A stretch of 40,034 bases of DNA from NCBI GenBank assembly GCA_900095095.1, contig FMBT01000194.1, positions 1 through 40,034 on the forward strand, given 5' to 3'. The position numbers and the translations under genes are program-made. Shown in pieces: positions 31,786-40,034 of the stretch. Position 1 is the first letter of the stretch; every line of letters begins with the position of its first letter. The notes beneath the pieces were generated by a model. That model searched no databases. It had not been told where the DNA came from and saw only the letters and a list, made by a program, of their open reading frames with translations. Source of the DNA: Fragilariopsis cylindrus CCMP1102. Lineage: Eukaryota; Bacillariophyta; Bacillariophyceae; Bacillariales; Bacillariaceae.

Positions 31786-33234
31786 ATGACCCAGCAGACA
31801 CCTTGTTACGAACCGACGCTAGAAGAAGCGGTTCGATTCGATCCCACCAGCGTAGGCCTTCCTGAAGGTTGGTCATTGACGGATTTTTCTGATCTTAAGG
31901 GATGAGCCTGTAAAATTCCCCAAAACGAACTCCAAGATATGCTCTCCTCGTTAGCGCTTGGAGGTACGTTTATCCAAAAATATGATGCGATAAATAATAT
32001 TTGTCATGAATCTGCTCTATTTTTTCTCTGTTTATGTTTCTTCTTCTCGTGTCCGAATCGTTTAAATTATATCAATTTGTTTTATTATTTCATTCACTCG
32101 ACTGACTCGACATCACATCACATCATATCATATCGCGTCCTATATCACATCACGCTTCGTTCCAAATTACATGATACAATAGATGGGAACAATTTGGGTA
32201 CGGCCGATGGTCGAATCGCACTCGATTGTTCGATCCGTGAAACGCGTCAAGGGCATTACGTGATTAGTACGACGGATTTCTTTTTCCCGCTAGTCGATTC
32301 TCCGTATTTGCAAGGTCGGATCGGTGCCGCGAACGTGTTGTCTGATTTGTACGCAGAAGGCGTCCAACATTGTGACTTCGTCCTTATGCTGTTGGCAGCC
32401 AGTCTAGATATGACGCCACATGATCGAACCATTTGTACGAATCTTATGGTCCGTGGTTTCCGTGATGCATGTACCGAAGCCGAAACTACGATAACCGGTG
32501 GACAAACTGTATTGAATCCCTGGGCGATTATTGGTGGTGTCGCGACGTCCGTTGTGACACGTGACGAATATGTAAGCTCAGACGGTGCTTGCGTTGGAGA
32601 CGTTATAGTACTAACGAAACCGATTGGAACTCAAATCGCTGTCAATGTACATGAATGGAGGAAACGACACGAAAAGAAAGCTAAGAATGGCGATACTACT
32701 GGTGACAAGAATTGGAATAAGATCCTAGAACAAAATAAAAATGGCGACGAATTTTTGACGGTCTCAGAATCAGAAATTATGATGCATGCGGCGGTTCGTT
32801 CGATGTCAAAGCTTAACCGTTTCGGGAGTAAACTCATGACTAAACACAACGCCCATGCTGGTACCGACGTTACTGGATTTGGTTTATTAGGGCATGCCCA
32901 GAACCTTATGGACAATCAAATCGCCAAAGTCGGTATCGAACTTCATACATTTCCATGCATTGCGAATACTTTAAAAATCAACGACAATATAATGAATTTT
33001 CGACTGAGAGACGGTTATTCGGCTGAAACTAGTGGTGGATTGATGATTTCTATGACCGAGGCAGATGCTATAGCTTATTGTGCCGAATTGAGAGAAGTTG
33101 AAACTGTGGCCTACAATTACAATACCAGTAGTGACGCTGGTACAGATTTTGGGCCTTGGATTATAGGTAGAGTGGTTGAGAGTGCAGATCGGAAGGCGAC
33201 CATCACTGAGGACGCTGTGTACTTAGAAGTGTAA
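31786..33234 (+). CDS. SEPHS2: Selenide, water dikinase (selenophosphate synthetase), itself a selenoprotein
   Basis: Exon 1 is 31786-31963, exon 2 is 32183-33234; the 219-nt intron (GTACGT to ACAATAG) splits a codon to give LGGDGNNLGTADG. The in-frame TGA at 31903-31905 is codon 40, in FSDLKG-TGA-ACKIPQNELQ. This is exactly the catalytic position of SelD/SPS2 (KG-[U/C]-GCK[VI]P), so TGA is read as selenocysteine. With it the protein has 409 residues, normal for the family. Downstream landmarks are VISTTDFFFPLVDSPYLQGR, AANVLSDLYAEGV, AETTITGGQTVLNPW and GTDVTGFGLLGHA. It makes selenophosphate from selenide and ATP, the Se donor for Sec-tRNA. A residue of note is Ala after Sec, where Gly is usual. 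I did not find a convincing SECIS in the 3' region by eye. An annotator ignoring Sec would split or truncate this gene. Confidence 0.95.
31964..32182 (+). other. Spliceosomal intron in the selenophosphate synthetase gene
   Basis: GTACGTTTA to GATACAATAG, 219 nt, phase 1, with repetitive CATCACATCATATC stretches. A long frame running through it is open by chance. Confidence 0.85.
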
Positions 33235-35311
33235 CGAAAGTTGTTGTCAATTTTGACTTATCACGCACACACGTACATAAATTACTATGATGGGATGGAA
33301 TGATGAAAAGGAAAGGAATAGATAGGTTTTTTTGGTATGTGGGCAAAGATTTGACTGACATCCGTCACGAAAGAAGTGCATGACACGCTCGAATGACAAA
33401 CCGAGAGTCACGTCCATTATAGCAGTGCTATAATGAGATGTTCTCAGTTTTGATATGAATGGTTCAATGTCGCAACTTTCCTGACGGATTTGGATGGACT
33501 ACATGGCATTCATTCCTGGTCGTGTCGATCTCTATTTATTGTACAGAACAAATAAAGATTTTTTTCTAATTTTAGATTATAGACCAATGTCATCGGAGAA
33601 GGCTCGCTTTTCACAAAGATAAAAATAATGCCTAGATAAGTTGATCGTTCAAAAAGTATAGTGCGGTCCTTTGTGGCGGCAGCAACGAGCAGATCGTAGC
33701 CGGACATTATGATAGATGTAACTTCTAAAATGATTTCCATAATATCTATAATAGACGATGCGATACTATCGTATAGATACTTGAGGTGCATGTAAGCTAT
33801 GATATTGAACTGTGAGAAAGAGGAAGCTTAACGCCAGCACGTTGGCGGTTTGTTATCCTTTGAAGTTCATCTTGTATCGTACTATTATTCCTTTAAGTTG
33901 ACATAAGCTATTTGTATTAATAATATATCTATATTTTTCATTATTATTATTTGGTTCTATGCACAAATAACGCGCACGAACCAAATTAAATCTACCCCAT
34001 GCAGTATGTACTTCAAGTAGCATCGCGCATCACGTTATTATTATTATCTTTGGAATACAAAAACCTCGCCTTTCGCACTTCGCACAAATTATCCATCCCC
34101 ATTTTATCTTTTTTAATAGAACACTTTTCTTGTTGTTAGACAGACCCTGACTGAAGCTAGTTCAAAGGCTTTTTTATTTGTACAATATTGTAATGCTAGA
34201 AAAATTCCTGCTAGAGTACACCATAACGGTTGGTATCTTGACTATAGGATTATGGGTTCTATGGTTGCGTCCGGTCCGTTATTGGAACAACGAAAGCCTC
34301 TTTCTTACATCCCGATGGTAACATCTTGGCTGCAATATATCTTGACTACTGCTGGTCAGATCAATACAACCAAAGAGTTAAAAAGAATAATCATAGTAAA
34401 AGGAGGGAAATGGGATTGGAAAGTTTATTTAGTTTAATTTGGTCCATTGGAAAGTTTTCTGTGGAGGTGCGAATGAATATAGAGTTGTATTTTGGCACGT
34501 TATCTAGGTATTGAATATGAGTTGTGATTCTGTTGGTAAATATAAATCATCATCATCATGTTTCCTGTCATTATATTATACAACTCAGAGCTTGTAATCA
34601 CCCTTGCTTACACTCCAAATACTGAAATATAGGGATTTTGGTACATGCACAAAGTATTGATGGTCGACACATGCTACTATAAAGCATCATAGCTTTTTGA
34701 TTGTTCACTGCTAAAGAGTAATGCCAGTTCTCTATCCAATCAGATGTTGTTTCTACTGTATACCTACTATAAGTTTAAGTAAAAATTGAACTACTTCTGA
34801 ACAAGAGAAACAGCTGTTGTTAGCATTTTCTGTCGCTCTATGATACAAAGGATGAGCGGACACGGATTTACCCCTAGTATTTTTTGTACTAGGTATTGTA
34901 CGGTACAATTAATTATTACCAGTATTCTAGTGAAAAGCTGTGGTACGACGTAAATAAGGGATAGATCTGCGAAAAGTATGCCCCAGGCTATTTTTCTGCA
35001 ATCAACGTGTCAGAATGCGGGCAGGCGCTATAATAATGGCGTTTAAAAAATAATATAAGAGCAAGAATCGCCTGCTTTTGCATGGTTTTTCAGAAAAAAA
35101 TAATATAATTTTATTTTTCACGTTATTTTGGTTATTTTTCGATCAAAATTACGCGAGAGGTGCGTAAAATTTTTGATAAAAAACAATCCTAACGCACATA
35201 CCTTCTCTTTTATCACTTAAAACACACTACATAAATTCAAATCAATCATACAATAAGTGTAACGTAAATTGCACTTGCTTTTGCTCACATCTTTTTTTGT
35301 TCATTTAATTT
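33235..35311. other. 2.1-kb gene-poor region after the selenophosphate synthetase gene
   Basis: It should hold the SPS 3' UTR with its SECIS element, a perfect hairpin at 33415-33435, and the promoter of the Lys-rich protein gene. Frames of 60-94 codons on both strands carry no family signature. The part at 35040-35180 is very AT-rich. No RNA gene recognised. Confidence 0.5.
33415..33435 (+). other. Perfect hairpin, 10-bp arms
   Basis: CATTATAGCA, one G, TGCTATAATG. The arms are exact reverse complements. About 180 bp after the SPS stop codon, so possibly in its 3' UTR. It lacks the SECIS core and an A-rich apical loop. Confidence 0.7.
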
Positions 35312-37403
35312 ATGTCGGCAGCAATCATGGACGGTAATAATATGAGGAATTCTCTCACGCAAGCCCAAGCCCACCAGATGGCTATGGCAAGGCAATCTAT
35401 TCTAGTACAAGCTCAGCAAGCTCAGCAACATGAATTACTGCAGCGAGTAAGTTTATTTATCAAATAATATATTCAATCACAATGGGATGTACTGTTTTTG
35501 AATTATGTTCATTTCAAGAGTAATTTATATTATTCTCATCAAATTATTTTGATTCTTGTTCTGATTATAGCAACATGCTCAGGCACAGGCTCGGCAGCAA
35601 CAAAATATGCCTCAACAGCAAATGTCTCAACAGCAACAGCAACAAATGGCGGCCGCAGTTGCTCAGCATAGAAACAGTTTCTTTATGCCCAATTTTCAAC
35701 AGCAGGCAGAAAACATGGCTATGGTGACCACCGCCAAACTAGCGATTCCCAAGAAGAACAAGGGGAGTACCTCTACTCTTGCTGTACGAAGTACTGTTCC
35801 AAGATACAATGTTGCTGGTGGGATTTACTCGGTTGCACAATGGGCACGAAAATGTGTTGAGGACAATCTCGAATTCATCGTCAAACTCGCTCGAAGAAAC
35901 GACCCAAAAGCGCAAGCTGTGATGCTCGCTTACGGAGATGGATGTCAAACTATCGTCCTACTCGACGATGCCATGAACAAAATGCCTGTTGATGTGTCTA
36001 AGATCAAGAAGATTGACATCGGCGTTTCGGCGGCTCCCATCGAAGACAAGACTGTCGAAGATAAGATGGCGTCGGCGGGCGTCTTAACACCAACCGATAG
36101 TTTGTGGGACCATTTGCGTTATGAGCAATCCAATGTAACGAAAGAGAAACAAGAACATGTCATGTTCATTCATACTTCCATGACCGTATACGGTGGAGGT
36201 ACAGATGGTCGTCGCCGTGTACTCCAGATCAATACCGAAGCCCCAAAAAAACCATACGTTGCAATCCAGTATGTGTCAAACCCCGCGTTCGAGCAAGAGG
36301 TTCTAGCCAAATGGACAGGAAGACCGCTACAAGTGCAACAAGCCATTGTTATGGCGGCTAACTTTCCTCCGGGTCCAATGAGTACCGCTGCTGCAGCTGC
36401 GTACGTTGCAGCTACAACCCCCGACGACGAACCCGAATTTCTTATCACGTTCAATCCCAAGGAAATTCTGTTGTTGGAAAAGGCATTTGACGAGAAATTA
36501 TCAACTCGTGACATGAAGAGCAAAGCAGACAAATGGGAAGAGAAGGACCAAATCAAATGTCAGGCGACTATCAAGCGGCTTCAAAACGAATTCATATATG
36601 TGGATCCAACAAAGCCTACAAAGAAGAAAGTGGGACCCAGCAAGAAAAAACAGTCTGACGAAAAGAAGAAATCGGCTACAACTTCGACGGCAGCAGTCAC
36701 CGAGACGAAGAAGGACAAACCAACCGACACAAAGAAACCTGCAACCAAAAAGGTCGCTGCTGCACAAGACGATAAGAAGGAAGAAAAGGCCAAGGCCACC
36801 ATTGAATCCCCCAAGAAAGCAAAGAAAACCCCAGTCGCAAAGGTAAAGGCTACCAAGGAATCTCCCATCAAAGCAAAGAAAACTCCAATCACAAAGAGAA
36901 AGGCTATCAAGGAGTCTCCTGCCAAAGCAAAGAAAACTCCAATCACAAAGGGAAAGGCTACCAAGGAGTCTCCTGCCAAAGCAAAGAAAACCCCAGTCAC
37001 AAAGGGAAAGGCTGCCAAGGAGTCTCCTGCCAAAGCGAAGAAAACCCCAGTCACAAAGGGAAAGGCTGCCAAGGAATCTTCCGCTAAAGCAAAGAGAACA
37101 CTACCAATCTCAAAGGGAAAGGCTACAAAGGAGCCAGTAAAGAAAGTAAGTCCCGCGGAGATTAAGAAGAAGAGAAAATCCAAGGTCGAGACCGAGAAAT
37201 CAAGTACCCCAGCCAAGCCTAAGACTGCGGTAAAAAAGTCTACCCCCGCTGATAAAAAGCCGAAAAGTGTCACCAAAAAAGCCAGCGTCCCTGAAAAGAA
37301 GGAACCAGCTTCTAAGAAACGTGGTCGTGAAAGTAAGAGCAAAGACGTGGGTGCCTCCCCCAAGAAGACTCGTTCCAAATCCAAGCCACGTACTAAAAGG
37401 TAA
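35312..37403 (+). CDS. Nuclear-type Lys-rich protein with (T/S)KESPAKAKKTP repeats
   Basis: Exon 1 is 35312-35446, exon 2 is 35571-37403; the 124-nt intron (GTAAGT to GATTATAG) is phase 0. 655 residues. The N-terminal ~90 residues are Gln/Ala/Met-rich. A folded region (about 95-375) contains GIYSVAQWARKCVEDNLEFI, SLWDHLRYEQSNV and FLITFNPKEILLLEKAFDEK; I do not recognise it. The C-terminal 280 residues are Lys/Ala/Pro/Ser with about five 18-residue repeats (KESPAKAKKTPVTKGKA), then similar diverged units and a basic end KKTRSKSKPRTKR. S/T-P-x-K sites recall linker-histone tails: minor-groove binding and CDK phosphorylation. A chromatin or nucleolar role is inferred. It is not a histone H1, as no winged helix is visible. 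Confidence 0.82.
35447..35570 (+). other. Spliceosomal intron in the Lys-rich repeat gene
   Basis: GTAAGTTTA to CTGATTATAG, 124 nt, phase 0, joining HELLQR to QHAQAQARQQQNM in a continuous Gln-rich segment. Confidence 0.85.
36798..37130 (+). repeat. 54-nt coding tandem repeats
   Basis: Four units of exactly 54 nt (18 codons) start at 36849, 36903, 36957 and 37011 with GCTACCAAGGA or close variants. A shorter diverged unit precedes them and a slightly longer one (57 nt, one added codon) follows. The middle units are nearly identical, implying recent duplication. Confidence 0.85.
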
Positions 37404-38400
37404 AGTACCAGCCATATTATTGGTTTGGGGCAAGTCATGGGTTGGGGATTTGTGGGGCCAAGTGAGTTAAGTTAAGATAAGTATAGTATTTGTGCTTGCT
37501 TGACATAGCCAATGGAAAATAAAAGTGAGCGACGAAAAAAAGTATGTCTGTCGTCCGGTTCTTGTTAATATCTTTTATGACATGCAATGGCTTTCTTTGT
37601 TAATAAAAAAACAGCCAGAAGATGCAGTAGAAGAAATTGCACTAGTGTAGAATCATTTGTAATGTAATCTGTTCTAAGTTCTATTAACGTAGCATATTCA
37701 TAGATTACACATAAACTACTAGACTAGCTTGACTTAGAACGAAAACAAGTAAGTTTCTGTATCTAAGTGATCATAGAAAAATCAATTGGTATGTTTTGAA
37801 AGGCACAATTAATCAGCACCCAATCCTTGAGCAAAAGGAATGTATCAATCACCAACCATATAATTTCATGAATATCATCTTCTACTTATTCTTTACTCAC
37901 TTCAACGTTGTTGTTGTTGTTACTGGCTGATGGTGTTGAAAGGTTAACCTAATAACACACACCTTGGCGCGATGGAGGAGAAAAGTAAGAGTTATTGGAT
38001 TTTAAAATTTGTGATGAGAGGAGGGTGTCAGGGAAATATGTTTTTTCGCTCAATTTTTGATATATTGTTCGGAGCGCGCACCTTAGCCTTAAGTAACGTT
38101 ACTTACTGTAAAGCCCGGTATGTAAGCTAATGCATGTAAATTATTTCATGAGACACGAGAATACGATTCGACATTAATGTCGTCAACAATATTCTTGTAC
38201 TGGTTGTGTTGACCATCAATAACATATTATATGAAATAGAAATACGATCGTAGAGCTTAACTACCCGTACCCAAAGCATTCTATTTTAATCTTCTTTGAT
38301 TAATAGCAACATCAATTAGTTCATCAAATTCGGCGTATATAGAAAAAGCCGGAAAAACCTAAGTTCACGAGCTAAAGGGAATGAAGACGTTGTATCCGGA
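37404..38400. other. 1-kb intergenic region
   Basis: Tandem gap between two plus-strand genes. No gene seen. It includes a GTTGTT run near 37905-37920 and GGAGCGCGCACC at 38071-38082. The last 200 bp presumably hold the promoter of the modular repeat protein. Confidence 0.5.
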
Positions 38401-40034
38401 ATGTCATCGTTGCTAGATGTGTGTCCGCGTGGTGCGTGGGTTTTAGAAGAGCATGCAGTTCAATTACTGGGATTGGCTTCAAAATCAGCCCTGAAAGAAG
38501 CCTTCGGCGAGGGGATGTTGCCTCACGTCTTTGTGGACCATGGCAAACGGTCTAGTGATATACCTCAACCCTACAATAAGCATCGATTTTTCTTCGTTCA
38601 AAAAGAGGGAACAACTGCCAGCCGACCTGGAATCAATTTAGCCTCTTGGATTGGCATGTGTGAAGATTTAGAAGATGGAGTTGATTCATTGAATCCAGCT
38701 ACTCAAGCTCGAATCAGAGATTATACAAATTATACCGATGCAGCAGACGCATATCGGGACTTGAAAAGTTTACATGGTATTGTCTCTTCGTATGAACTTT
38801 CTGGAGAAGATGGCGACGATGGATATCGATATGGATCTAACGGTGGTACAGTTCGGGCTCCCAGTAAAGCATCCTCCTCTAAATCACTATCAAAAGAGGG
38901 TGAAATATATACGAGAGCAGACGGCAAAAGAGTTCGAAGAGTAAAAAGGGCAAAATCAACAGCAAGTCAGGGAGTGGACAGTGGCAGCAGTGGTTCATTA
39001 TCAGGATTCCTTTCTCAGGATACTTCGACACAATCGAAGATGAGCGGGAGTCGATCTGTTGGAGCAGGTGGAAAATCGAGGAGGAGCGGGAGTCGGTCTG
39101 TTGGAGCAGGTGATCAGTCTGTTGGAGCAGGTGAAGGGGAAATTTACACCCGAGCCGATGGTAAAAAAGGTAAGAAATGCAAAAATACTTGTCGTCTAGC
39201 TAGATATGTGAGAAACAAAGGCGAAAGAAATAATCGACTATTGAGTTCGCTTCTTCTAATGTCAATATCTTTTTTGGGTTATTTTTGTAATGGAAAAATG
39301 GGAAAAAAAAGTCCGACGAGTGAGGAAGTCGTCATCGTCTGCTTCTGTAAGTAGTCCTTCAGCACGAAAGCAATCACTTTCGGGAAGATCATTTTCGGGA
39401 AAATCACTCTCGGGATTCATTGAGAATGAGGACGAGCCAAAGCCAAAACTGCGACGTAGCTCATCCGTGGCAGGAGATCAGTTAGCCATTAGCAAAGAAT
39501 CTTCGTTGACTGGAGAAGTTTACGTGAGAGCGGATGGGAAGAAAGTTAGACGAGTGAAAAAATCATCCATAACTTCCGATGAAAATGTAGAAATCATAAC
39601 ACGACCGGATGGTACCAAGGCTCGTCGAATAAGGAAAACGAAACCAGTAGGTGATTCCACTATTCCACTGTCTGGGATTGCAGAATCGACAACGAACACA
39701 GAACCGTCGCAAAAGAAAGTCGAACGTAGTTTGTCAGGATTCTTTAACAATGATAAATCGCCTAATGCGAGGCCAAAATTTTCTGGAAGTCATTCTGTTG
39801 CCGGTGACCAACATGCTGAAGGTGAAATTTATATCAGAGCCGACGGGAAAAAAGTTCGGAGAGTAAGAAAGATCAGACTGATCGGTGATACCGGGTCTGG
39901 AAGTTCGCTCTCTGGTTTTCTAGATTCCGACGCGGCGTCGAAACCCAAGATAAATGGAGCAGCAACTGTCGTAGGTGATAGTCGTGCCAATACCGAAACC
40001 TCCGATAAACCTGAATCGGAAATATACGTTCGCC
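38401..40034 (+). CDS. Modular repeat protein with EIYxRADGKKVRRVxK units, C-terminal part missing
   Basis: Exon 1 is 38401-39169. The 142-nt intron has donor GTAAGA, acceptor AAAAG at 39310-39311, phase 1. Exon 2 runs from 39312 to the right edge with no stop. The N-terminal ~125 residues form one unrecognised domain (CPRGAWVLEEHAVQLLGLAS ... ASWIGMCEDLEDGVDSL). After it comes a Ser-rich modular region. The core motif (E)G-E-[IV]-Y-x-R-A-D-G-K-[KR]-V-R-R-V-[RK]-[KR] appears near 38899, 39134, 39515, 39588 (diverged), 39824 and again at 40018, where the window ends. Between cores lie SLSGF-[LIF] and SVAGDQ / SVGAG blocks. The intron sits inside a core motif and splicing restores ADGKK|VRRVRK, which supports the model. 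No catalytic motif is seen; a scaffold or nucleic-acid/silica-binding role would be speculation. Confidence 0.78.
39170..39311 (+). other. Intron inside a repeat unit of the modular repeat protein
   Basis: Donor GTAAGAAATG, acceptor after GGGAAAAAAAAG, 142 nt, phase 1. The A-rich acceptor is unusual for this window. The exact repair of the ADGKKVRRVRK motif is the main argument for it. Confidence 0.75.

Noticed and set aside
33376..33410. ATGA...AAA...GAG stretch as a SECIS candidate for the SPS gene
   Set aside because: Only a 4-bp helix can form around the A-rich loop and the 3' GA of the core is misplaced.
34252..34514. Two overlapping ~60-codon plus-strand frames
   Set aside because: Short, mutually overlapping, no signature and no splice partners.
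36581..37438. 285-codon minus-strand frame looking like a hydrophobic repeat protein
   Set aside because: It is the antisense of the Lys-rich repeats (AAG/AAA read as CTT/TTT gives Leu/Phe), so an artefact of codon composition.
37491..37510. GTGCTTGCTTGACATAG resembling the 5' end of U6 snRNA
   Set aside because: The following U6 core (ACAGAGA, AGC triad) is absent.

Overview
The window reads as nuclear DNA of a microalgal stramenopile, most likely a diatom. It is AT-rich, has short GT-AG introns (about 100-245 nt, donors mostly GTAAGT or close variants), and its proteins are rich in Asn, Ser and Asp runs. One protein has a textbook ASAF-type bipartite plastid leader and others have weaker versions. 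Gene content is mixed housekeeping (serine and purine synthesis, RNase P, splicing, selenium metabolism) plus families common in diatoms. Nothing looks viral, organellar or prokaryotic. I could not assign a genus.

Left part (1-17.3 kb). Genes mostly alternate in strand and are closely packed: a GT14 glycosyltransferase cut by the left edge (-), an unrecognised protein (-), phosphoserine aminotransferase (-), an MFS transporter with a secretory or plastid-like leader (+), a PurE-like/SAICAR synthetase fusion (-), an unrecognised Asn-rich protein (+), a TCP11-family protein (-), a POP5-like RNase P subunit (+), a patatin-like lipase (-), a HLRxGD glycosyltransferase (+), a thylakoid-targeted MsrB (-) and the splicing factor RBMX2/Ist3 (+). 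Five of these genes are open only if one or more single-base frame changes are assumed; all eight sites lie left of 13.7 kb. In each gene the length becomes an exact multiple of three after correction. That points to sequence errors or one degraded haplotype more than to biology.

Right part (17.3-40 kb). Genes are longer and intact, and most face right: a large coiled-coil (BAR-like) plus PH-domain protein (+), a Cys-rich single-pass membrane protein (+), a membrane-anchored GH81 endo-1,3-beta-glucanase in three exons (-), a DUF4239 membrane protein (+), a selenoprotein selenophosphate synthetase whose in-frame TGA encodes the catalytic residue (+), a nuclear-type Lys-rich protein with 54-nt repeats (+), and a modular repeat protein running off the right edge (+). 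Long gene-poor stretches lie at 21,969-24,423 and 33,235-35,311.

No operon-like pathway cluster is evident. The most informative items are the Sec-encoding SPS gene, the reversed-order PurE-like/PurC fusion, the tripartite MsrB leader, a 26-bp element present three times (twice as an inverted pair), and the repeat protein at the right edge.
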